DNA of 6,229 nt, taken from NCBI GenBank assembly GCA_027483745.1, contig JAIXTZ010000171.1, positions 1 through 6,229 on the forward strand. Direction: 5' to 3'. This DNA is from Lysobacteraceae bacterium (GTDB lineage: Bacteria > Pseudomonadota > Gammaproteobacteria > Xanthomonadales > Xanthomonadaceae). This document shows positions 1 to 4,988 of the stretch, piece after piece. The position numbers and the translations under genes are program-made. How positions within the stretch are numbered: the stretch's first letter is position 1; the number at the start of each line of letters is the position of its first letter. Under the pieces are notes generated by a model. The model saw only the letters and a list, made by a program, of their open reading frames with translations, had not been told where the DNA came from and ran no database searches.

Positions 1-599
1 AGCTCATCTTCATGCCGGGGTTCTCCACCAAGGTGGAGGTCACCGACATCTCCGGCCGCGGCGTCGGCATGGACGTGGTGCAGAGCAAGATCCGCGAGCT
101 CTCCGGCCAGATCCAGATCCAGTCCGAACTCGGCCACGGCTCGCGCTTCACCATCAAGGTGCCGTTGACGCTGGCCATCCTGCCGACGCTGCTGGTGCGC
201 GTGGCCGAAACCTCGTATGCGCTGCCGCTGGGCCGCGTGGTCGAGGTGCTGCCGATGCCGCAGCGCAAGCCCGACTACGTCGATGGCCAGCCCGTGCTCG
301 ACCTGCGTTCCACCACCCTGCCGCTGGTGTGGCTGCGGGCCTGGCTGCGCTTGCCGCCCTGCGAGAACGGCGAGGTGATCGTCGTGCTGCAGACGGGCGA
401 TTTCCGCTACGGCCTCGTCGTCGACCAGGTGCGCGGCCGCGAGGAGGTCGTCATCAAGGCCCTGCCGAAGCGCGTGCGCGGCCTGCTGGGCTATGCCGGT
501 GCCACCCTGATCGGCGATGGCTCGCTCGCCCTGATCCTCGACGTGGACGGCATCCAGCGCAGCGTCAGCAGCGGGAACAGCCGGCTCAAGCGGGCCTGA
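1..599 (+). CDS. cheA: Chemotaxis histidine kinase CheA, C-terminal part (5' end outside window)
   Basis: Autophosphorylating kinase of the chemoreceptor array that passes phosphate to CheY. The reading frame is open from base 3, so this is the last 198 residues of a gene that begins upstream. Residues 1-9 (LIFMPGFST) are the F box and GRGVGMDVV just after it is the G2 box of the HATPase domain. The ATPase fold ends near residue 58 at KVPLTLAI. The rest is the CheW-like P5 domain that docks CheW and receptors, with the typical closing segment KALPKRVRGLLGYAGATLIGDG followed by ALILDV split here as separate motifs. P1, any P2, P3 and the N and G1 boxes are not visible. The stop lies 3 nt before motC, indicating an operon. 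No cheB follows, unlike the Pseudomonas cluster. An internal ATG at 12 is not a real start because conserved kinase sequence precedes it. Identification as CheA is very secure. Confidence 0.97.
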   Translation, partial: LIFMPGFSTKVEVTDISGRGVGMDVVQSKIRELSGQIQIQSELGHGSRFTIKVPLTLAILPTLLVRVAETSYALPLGRVVEVLPMPQRKPDYVDGQPVLDLRSTTLPLVWLRAWLRLPPCENGEVIVVLQTGDFRYGLVVDQVRGREEVVIKALPKRVRGLLGYAGATLIGDGSLALILDVDGIQRSVSSGNSRLKRA

Positions 600-602
600 T
601 CG

Positions 603-1343
603 ATGGACATCCTCAGCATCGCCGGCCTCGTCCTGGCGCTCATCGCCATCGTCGGCGGGAGCATCGCCAAGGGCGCGGGGCTGTCGGCGCTGTGGAACTT
701 CGCCGCCTTCCTGATCGTCATCGTCGGCACGCTGGGCGCGGTGCTGCTGCAGAGCGGCCTGCCCACGTTCAAGCGCGCCATCAAGATCGCGCGCTGGATC
801 GTCCAGCCGCCGCCGGACAACCGCAGGAAGCTGATCGCGCAGATCGTCGACTGGGCCAGCACCGCGCGCAAGCAGGGCCTGCTGGGCCTCGAGGCGCAGG
901 TCGCGCGCCAGCCCGACAAGTACATCGCCAAGGGCCTGCAGATGCTGGTCGACGGCGTCGAGCCCGAGGGCATCCGCCACATGCTCGAGATCGAGATCGC
1001 CGCCGAGGAGCATGCCGACATGCAGGCGGCCAAGGTCTTCGAGGCCGCCGGCGTGTATGCGCCCACGCTTGGCATCGTCGGCGCGGTGCTCGGCCTGATG
1101 GCGGTGATGAAGAACCTCGCCGACCCGTCCAAGCTCGGTGGTGGCATCGCCGCGGCCTTCACCGCGACCATCTACGGCATCGCCTCGGCGAACTGCCTGT
1201 TCCTGCCGGCGGCCAACAAGCTGAAGGCGATCATCCGCCACCGCGCCGGCGACCGCGAGCTGGTGCTCGAGGGCCTCGTCTCGATCGCGCACGGCGAGAA
1301 CCCGCGCAACATCGAGGCCCGTCTCGGCGGCTTCCTGCACTGA
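603..1343 (+). CDS. motC: Flagellar stator protein MotC (MotA/PomA family)
   Basis: Inner-membrane stator subunit that, with MotD, conducts ions and drives flagellar rotation. It has 246 residues, close to the usual MotC length and shorter than E. coli MotA. Four hydrophobic segments are visible, near residues 3-22, 30-50, 150-170 and 180-202, with a large cytoplasmic loop between the second and third. Residues matching E. coli MotA are present: Arg89 and Glu97 (Arg90 and Glu98, which contact FliG, same spacing of 8), Pro154 (Pro173) and Pro202 (Pro222). Ala161 sits where proton-type MotA has Ala180 and sodium-type PomA has Thr158, which suggests proton coupling. It starts 3 nt after the cheA stop without a clear Shine-Dalgarno, so translation is probably coupled. 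The name motC rather than motA is chosen from the cheA-motC-motD-parA context. Confidence 0.95.
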   Translation: MDILSIAGLVLALIAIVGGSIAKGAGLSALWNFAAFLIVIVGTLGAVLLQSGLPTFKRAIKIARWIVQPPPDNRRKLIAQIVDWASTARKQGLLGLEAQVARQPDKYIAKGLQMLVDGVEPEGIRHMLEIEIAAEEHADMQAAKVFEAAGVYAPTLGIVGAVLGLMAVMKNLADPSKLGGGIAAAFTATIYGIASANCLFLPAANKLKAIIRHRAGDRELVLEGLVSIAHGENPRNIEARLGGFLH

Positions 1344-1353
1344 CCGCCGTGCC

Positions 1354-2313
1354 ATGGCCCGCCGCGCCCGCCACGAGGAGCACGTCAACCACGAAGCCTG
1401 GGCCATCCCCTACGGCGACCTGATCACGCTGCTGCTCGCCTTTTTCGTCGTGATGTACGCCATTTCGACGCTCAACGAAGGCAAGTACCGGGTGATGTCC
1501 GATTCGCTCAACGCCGCGTTCGACGGTGTGCCGCGCAGCATCGCGCCGATCCAGATCGGCCAGCCCACCGAGGCGTCGAGCATTGCGCCGCCGCAACCGT
1601 TCGAGAACGATCCCGGTTCGCCCAGCGTCGTGAACCTCAGCGAGCGCGTGCGCGCCGATGCGGTGATCACGCCGATCGAGCTGATGCAGCTCGAGCAGCA
1701 GCAGGCCCAGGCCGACGCGCAGCTCGACGCGATCCAGCGGCAGGTCGAGCGCGCGCTCGGCCCGATGATCATGTCGGACCAGGTTACCGTCACCCGCGAG
1801 GGCCTGTGGCTGGAGGTGAACATCCGCAGCGACGTGCTGTTCGCCAGCGGTTCCGCGGCACTGTCCACGCCGGCCCGCGAAGCCATCGACCAGCTCGCCA
1901 CGGTGCTGCGCGAACTGCCGAACGAGCTCCGCGTCGAGGGCCATACGGACGACCAGCCCATCGCCAGCGCCCTGTATCCGTCCAACTGGGAGCTTTCGGG
2001 CGCCCGCGCGGCCAGTGTGATCCGCCTGCTCGAGGGCCGCGGGGTCGACCCGCGACGGATGGCGGCGATCGGGTTCGGCGAGAAGCGCCCGATCGCCGAC
2101 AACCGCACTCCGGCCGGTCGTTCGACCAATCGCCGCGTGATGCTCGTCATCCTCGCCACGTCACCGGGCGTGCCCGCGGCCGCGACGTCACGCTCGCCCG
2201 ATCAAGTTTCGCCGCCCCCGGCCGTTGATGCCGGTGCGGCCACCGCGACCGAGGCCGCGCGTCCGCCGGCCCCCGTGTCGGTGCCGCAGGCGCTTTCCGA
2301 GGATGTTCCCTGA
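1354..2313 (+). CDS. motD: Flagellar stator protein MotD (MotB/PomB family)
   Basis: Peptidoglycan-anchored partner of MotC in the stator. It has 319 residues. A short basic cytoplasmic N-terminus is followed by one membrane helix near residues 18-38, containing the ion-carrying Asp22 in PYGDLITLLLAFF (equivalent to E. coli MotB Asp32). A plug-like segment follows, then a Gln-rich stretch around 108-134 (LEQQQAQADAQLDAIQRQVE) that probably forms a coiled coil. The OmpA-like peptidoglycan-binding domain covers about 150-268, with GHTDDQP around His197 and NWELSGARA, including Arg218. The last 50 or so residues are Pro/Ala-rich and probably disordered, longer than I would expect in MotB. The gene begins 10 nt after motC. 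Its TGA overlaps the next ATG by one base (TGATG), consistent with coupled translation. Confidence 0.95.
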   Translation: MARRARHEEHVNHEAWAIPYGDLITLLLAFFVVMYAISTLNEGKYRVMSDSLNAAFDGVPRSIAPIQIGQPTEASSIAPPQPFENDPGSPSVVNLSERVRADAVITPIELMQLEQQQAQADAQLDAIQRQVERALGPMIMSDQVTVTREGLWLEVNIRSDVLFASGSAALSTPAREAIDQLATVLRELPNELRVEGHTDDQPIASALYPSNWELSGARAASVIRLLEGRGVDPRRMAAIGFGEKRPIADNRTPAGRSTNRRVMLVILATSPGVPAAATSRSPDQVSPPPAVDAGAATATEAARPPAPVSVPQALSEDVP

Positions 2314-3098
2314 TGCAGGTGTGGGCGATCGCCAACCAGAAAGGCGGCGTGGGCAAGACGACGACGACGCTGCTGCTCGGACGGCTGCTGGCCGCCCGTG
2401 GGCAGCGCGTGCTGCTGGCCGACCTCGACCCGCACGCCTCGCTGACGCGCGCCTTCGGCATCCCCGCCGAGCCTGCGCCGCCCGGGACGCTCGACCTGTT
2501 CGAGTCACCGCCGAAGGCCGTCGCCGAGGTGTCGCGCGCCACGCCCATCGCCAACCTCCGCCTGCTGCCGGCGCAGGCGGGCATGGCCACGCTGGAGCGT
2601 CGCTCGGCCACGGCACCGGGTCTCGGCCTCGCCCTCGGCCAGGGCCTCGCTGCCGCCGCGGCCGATTACGACTACGCGCTGCTGGATTGCCCACCCACGC
2701 TCGGCCTGCTGATGGTCAATGCGCTGGCCGCCGCCGACCAGTTGGTCGTGCCCACCCAGACCGAGCCGCTCGGCGTGCACGGCATGGAGGGCATGCTGAA
2801 GACGGCGACGATGATCGAGCGCTCGCGCAAGCGCCCCTTGCCGGCGCGCATCCTGCCCACGCTGTTCGACCGCCGCACGCGTGCCTGCACCGAGACCCTC
2901 GATCTCCTGCGCGAGCAGCACCCCGACCGCACCTGGGTGCAGGCCGTGCCGCTCGACACCCGCCTTCGCGATGCCGCCGAGCTCACCCACGCCGAGCTGT
3001 CGCACGAGGTCACGCAGAGTCGCGGCTTCGATGCCTACCAGCGCGCCCTGGCGTGGCTGCTGCGCGAGGCGCCCCAGCCGCAGGAGCAGCCGGCATGA
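2313..3098 (+). CDS. parC: ParA/Soj-family ATPase, probable chemotaxis-array positioning protein ParC
   Basis: Member of the ParA/MinD ATPase superfamily, 261 residues. It carries a deviant Walker A motif NQKGGVGKTTTT (signature Lys10, catalytic Lys15), a switch I Asp39 in ADLDPHAS, and a Walker B-like segment YALLDCPPTLG with Asp125. The later VPTQTEPLGVHGMEGM segment is also typical. There is no ParB gene, no DNA-binding N-terminal extension and no MinD-like C-terminal amphipathic helix. Its position between motD and a CheW-like gene matches ParC of Vibrio and Pseudomonas, which directs chemotaxis arrays to the flagellated pole, so that role is inferred from context. A GAGGA ribosome-binding site at 2299-2303 supports this start. 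Its end overlaps the next start by 4 nt (ATGA). A plasmid-partition role is unlikely here. FlhG/FleN is also unlikely because that gene normally lies next to flhF. Confidence 0.9.
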   Translation: MQVWAIANQKGGVGKTTTTLLLGRLLAARGQRVLLADLDPHASLTRAFGIPAEPAPPGTLDLFESPPKAVAEVSRATPIANLRLLPAQAGMATLERRSATAPGLGLALGQGLAAAAADYDYALLDCPPTLGLLMVNALAAADQLVVPTQTEPLGVHGMEGMLKTATMIERSRKRPLPARILPTLFDRRTRACTETLDLLREQHPDRTWVQAVPLDTRLRDAAELTHAELSHEVTQSRGFDAYQRALAWLLREAPQPQEQPA

Positions 3099-4189
3099 GC
3101 GGTGGCCTCGTCGACGACTACCTGTCCCAGCTGCTGGGCGCCGCCGCGGCCGGAACCATGGCCGGCGACCCCGCCGCCGCACCGCCACCGGTGTCCCCGC
3201 CGCCCCCGGAGCCGACGGCCTCCGCGCCGCCCGCGGCCGAAATCCCCGTCTCCAAGCCCGCCGTCGCCCCGGAGCCCGCCGTGACCGTGTCCACCTCGCC
3301 GCCGGCCAACCCCGACGAGATCACCGAAGACGAGTTCGAAGCCCTGCTCGACGCGCTGCACGGCACCGCGCCGCCCGGCGCGGTGACCCCGGCGCCCGCC
3401 GCCGCGATCGCGGCGCCACCGCCATCCCATCCGGACGAGATCACCGAGGACGAGTTCGAAGCGCTGCTCGACGCCCTGCATGGCACCGCACCGCCCGGCG
3501 CGCTCACGCCCGCTGCGATGCCGGCGGCGCCGGCCAAACCGGCGAGCGGCAGCGACGAGATCACCGAGGATGAATTCGAGGCGCTGCTCGACACCTTGCA
3601 CGGCGGCAAGCCGCCGGGCGCCGTCGCCTTGGCGGCGAATGTGGCCGTGGCCGCCGCCCGGGCCACGGCGAGCGCGAATGCCTCTCCGCGCCCGGAGCCC
3701 GAGCATCCCGATGCCGAGGCTCCTGGCGACGAGGCCAACGACTGGCGGGGGCAGGAGCGCCGCGCCAGCCGCCGCAGCTCGCGCTGGCTGCGCATGCGCG
3801 TGCACGGCCAGGACTATGGGGTGGAGCTGCTGAAGGTGCAGGAGGTGCTGCTGCCGGTCGGGGTCTTGCCCATGCGCGACACCGATCCCGCCATCCTCGG
3901 GGTCATGAACCTGCGCGGCGTCGTCGTCCCCGTGCTCGACCTCGGCGTGTGGCTCGGGCTTGAAGAAGTGGAGGAGTCCGCACAGACCCGCTATGTCGTG
4001 CTGGAGCAAAATGGCGACTGCCTTGCGCTCAAGGTCAGCGCCGTTTTGGACGTCCACGCGATCGCGGACGGCCAGGTGGAGCCGGCCGAGAACACGTTGG
4101 CCGCCCCGGGCAGCGCGATGCTGCGCGGTGTGACACGATTGAATTCACAACCTGTGATACTCCTCGACGCGGTGGGGCTGCTAGGCTGA
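3095..4189 (+). CDS. CheW-like protein in parP position with three N-terminal FliM-like repeats
   Basis: Predicted cytoplasmic adaptor of 364 residues, much longer than a plain CheW of about 160. The start at 3095 overlaps the ATPase stop (ATGA) and follows AGGAG at 3082-3086. The reading frame is open further upstream but those codons lie inside the ATPase gene. The N-terminus (GGLVDDYLSQLLG) is followed by Pro/Ala-rich sequence holding three copies of a 17-residue motif at residues 74-90, 114-130 and 154-170. From about residue 229 to the end is a complete CheW domain with YGVELLKVQEVLLP, GVMNLRG and VVPVLDL, close in pattern to canonical CheW. By position it corresponds to ParP, which joins ParC to the CheA array in Vibrio, but no separate cheW follows, so it may serve both roles. 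The CheW fold is certain. The ParP role is inferred. Confidence 0.9.
   Translation: MSGGLVDDYLSQLLGAAAAGTMAGDPAAAPPPVSPPPPEPTASAPPAAEIPVSKPAVAPEPAVTVSTSPPANPDEITEDEFEALLDALHGTAPPGAVTPAPAAAIAAPPPSHPDEITEDEFEALLDALHGTAPPGALTPAAMPAAPAKPASGSDEITEDEFEALLDTLHGGKPPGAVALAANVAVAAARATASANASPRPEPEHPDAEAPGDEANDWRGQERRASRRSSRWLRMRVHGQDYGVELLKVQEVLLPVGVLPMRDTDPAILGVMNLRGVVVPVLDLGVWLGLEEVEESAQTRYVVLEQNGDCLALKVSAVLDVHAIADGQVEPAENTLAAPGSAMLRGVTRLNSQPVILLDAVGLLG
3314..3625 (+). repeat. Three in-frame 120-bp-period repeats encoding an acidic FliM-like motif
   Basis: Conserved units of about 72 bp begin at 3314, 3434 and 3554, exactly 120 bp (40 codons) apart. Each encodes DEITEDEFEALLD[AT]LHG followed by xxPPGA[VL]. 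The sequences between units are unrelated Pro/Ala-rich linkers. Copies 1 and 2 are identical in protein over 17 residues, and copy 3 changes only one Ala to Thr. Third codon positions have drifted between copies, so this is not a very recent slippage product. The motif should form a short amphipathic acidic helix. Confidence 0.95.
4130..4161 (+). promoter_or_regulatory. Possible promoter inside the 3' end of the CheW-like gene
   Basis: Codons 347-355 of the CheW-like gene (aca cga ttg aat tca caa cct gtg ata) are nearly all rare, AT-ending codons in a gene that otherwise uses G/C-ending ones. The same bases hold GTGACA at 4130-4135 (5 of 6 to a sigma-70 -35 box). An extended -10-like TGTGATACT lies at 4153-4161. 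The spacing between GTGACA and GATACT is 20 bp, which is long, so the match is imperfect. It would drive the STAS-cheY-cheA genes with a leader of about 90 nt. This is inference from sequence alone. Confidence 0.25.
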
Positions 4190-4259
4190 TCGCAACCTCG
4201 TCGTCCACTGCAGCGAGGCGGGGGTGTTCCGTGGGTCGTCCTGGACGTCGAGGGGAAAC
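4190..4259 (+). other. Intergenic gap between the two chemotaxis modules
   Basis: This 70-nt gap is the longest non-coding stretch in the window, and it separates the CheW-like gene from the STAS gene. It contains a weak inverted repeat CCTCG/CGAGG (4196-4200 and 4214-4218) with no T tract, so I do not call a terminator. It also has a near-palindrome CGTCC-T-GGACG at 4237-4247 just before the ribosome-binding site. A GTG at 4224 is in frame with the STAS gene but has no good ribosome-binding site. Confidence 0.6.
4250..4255 (+). promoter_or_regulatory. Ribosome-binding site of the STAS gene (decides the start)
   Basis: GAGGGG lies 4 nt before the ATG at 4260. It favours this ATG over the in-frame GTG at 4224, which would add 12 residues that do not belong to the STAS fold. 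Confidence 0.7.
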
Positions 4260-4529
4260 ATGCCGACCGTAGCGTTGGGTCCCGAATGGGGCATCGAAGC
4301 CAGCGAAGGCCTGAAGGCCACGTTGGCCACGCATCTCGACACCACTGACGAGGTGGTGCTTGCTGCCGGCGAGGCCGGCCGCGTGCACAGCGCCTCGCTC
4401 CAGGTCCTCACCGCCTTCGTTCGAACCCGCCGCCAGGCCGGTCGCTCGACGCGCATCGCCCCGTGTGCGGCCGCCGTCCGGGACGCTGCCGTTTCCCTCG
4501 GCTTGGCCGCCGAACTCGGCCTCGCCTGA
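4260..4529 (+). CDS. Small single-domain STAS protein
   Basis: An 89-residue protein consisting of little more than one STAS domain, related in pattern to MlaB and anti-sigma-factor-antagonist-like proteins. The visible pattern is a short beta strand (EVVLAAGEAGRV), then HSASLQVLTAFVRTRRQAG, where the helix begins at the position of the regulatory Ser/Thr of STAS proteins (Ser44 or Ser46). The end LGLAAELGLA is also typical. No serine kinase or phosphatase partner is visible in the window. It is the first gene of the STAS-cheY-cheA block, with 28 nt to cheY, so a role in that signalling module is likely but its partner is unknown. I recognise the fold but not a specific named gene. Sequence similarity to STAS consensus is modest and rests on pattern reading. 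Confidence 0.8.
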   Translation: MPTVALGPEWGIEASEGLKATLATHLDTTDEVVLAAGEAGRVHSASLQVLTAFVRTRRQAGRSTRIAPCAAAVRDAAVSLGLAAELGLA

Positions 4530-4545
4530 ACTCCATCGAATCAAT

Positions 4546-4550
4546 GAGGA
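4546..4550 (+). promoter_or_regulatory. Ribosome-binding site of cheY (decides the start)
   Basis: GAGGA lies 7 nt before the ATG at 4558. The reading frame is open further upstream across the STAS gene, but the receiver domain begins exactly at this ATG, so the upstream codons are discarded. Confidence 0.85.
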
Positions 4551-4557
4551 CTGCCCC

Positions 4558-4923
4558 ATGACTGCGCACATCCTGGTCGTCGACGACTCGGCTTCGATGC
4601 GACAAATGGTCGCCTTCACCCTGACGGGTGCCGGGTTCACCGTGACCGAGGCGGAGGACGGCGTCGTCGCGCTGGGGAAGGCGAAAGGAGCGAAGTTCAA
4701 CGCGGTGGTGACCGACGTGAACATGCCGAACATGGACGGCATCACCCTGATCAAGCACCTGCGCGAACTGCCGGACTACAAGTTCACGCCGATGCTGATG
4801 CTTACGACCGAGGCTGGCGCCGACAAGAAGGCCGAGGGCAAGGCGGCCGGCGCCACGGGCTGGCTCGTGAAGCCGTTCAACCCCGACCAGCTGGTCGCGA
4901 CGGTCAAGAAAGTGCTCGGCTGA
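4558..4923 (+). CDS. cheY: Chemotaxis response regulator CheY (single receiver domain)
   Basis: A 121-residue stand-alone receiver domain, typical CheY length, with no output domain. All catalytic residues are visible: acidic pair Asp9-Asp10 in VVDDS, phospho-acceptor Asp53 in VVTDVNMPNMDG, Thr83 (E. coli Thr87) in LMLTTE, and Lys105 (Lys109) in LVKPFNP. Trp102 occupies the place of E. coli Tyr106, the residue that switches rotamer on phosphorylation. An aromatic residue is retained, so signalling is expected to work. The gene follows the STAS gene by 28 nt and precedes cheA by 65 nt, so the downstream CheA is its likely kinase. Whether it binds the flagellar motor, acts as a phosphate sink or serves another output cannot be told from this sequence. 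Confidence 0.96.
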   Translation: MTAHILVVDDSASMRQMVAFTLTGAGFTVTEAEDGVVALGKAKGAKFNAVVTDVNMPNMDGITLIKHLRELPDYKFTPMLMLTTEAGADKKAEGKAAGATGWLVKPFNPDQLVATVKKVLG

Positions 4924-4925
4924 CG

Positions 4926-4951
4926 GCGCCGCCGGCGGCTTGCCGGCGCGC
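4926..4951 (+). other. GC-rich hairpin between cheY and cheA
   Basis: GCGC-C-GCCGGC, a 5-nt loop (ggctt), then GCCGGC-GCGC can form a stem of 6 + 4 bp with one bulged C. It starts two bases after the cheY stop codon. No run of T follows, so it does not look like a standard intrinsic terminator. It may protect the upstream mRNA or reduce read-through, giving more CheY than CheA. In a sequence this GC-rich such stems also arise by chance. Confidence 0.4.
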
Positions 4952-4988
4952 TACCCATGTTTCGCGGTTGGCATCCCGGGATTCTTCG

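Noticed and set aside
329..1423. 364-codon + strand frame across the cheA-motC boundary
   Set aside because: Arg/Ala/Pro-rich translation with no domain, spanning two well-supported genes in other frames.
2225..3094. Upstream extension of the CheW-like frame, which would give a 654-residue protein
   Set aside because: The extension lies over motD and the ATPase gene and translates to Arg/Pro/Ala-rich sequence. The ATG at 3095 has AGGAG before it and the usual 4-nt overlap.
3141..3312. Pro/Ala-rich low-complexity DNA as a tandem repeat or mobile element
   Set aside because: There is no fixed period and no terminal repeats. It reads as a disordered protein linker in the correct frame.
3035..4057. 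340-codon open frame on the - strand opposite the CheW-like gene
   Set aside because: It is low-complexity Gly/Arg/His sequence that includes the antisense of the repeats. It is a compositional shadow.
4129..4149. TGTGA and TCACA as a CRP/Clp binding site
   Set aside because: The half-sites are separated by 11 nt instead of the 6 expected for CRP. The other pair, TCACA-acc-TGTGA, is in the wrong orientation.
4196..4218. CCTCG/CGAGG inverted repeat after the CheW-like gene as a terminator
   Set aside because: Only 5 bp with a 13-nt loop and no T run. It is too weak to call.
4360..4557. Upstream in-frame extension of cheY
   Set aside because: It overlaps the STAS gene and lacks receiver sequence. 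The ATG at 4558 has a good GAGGA site.
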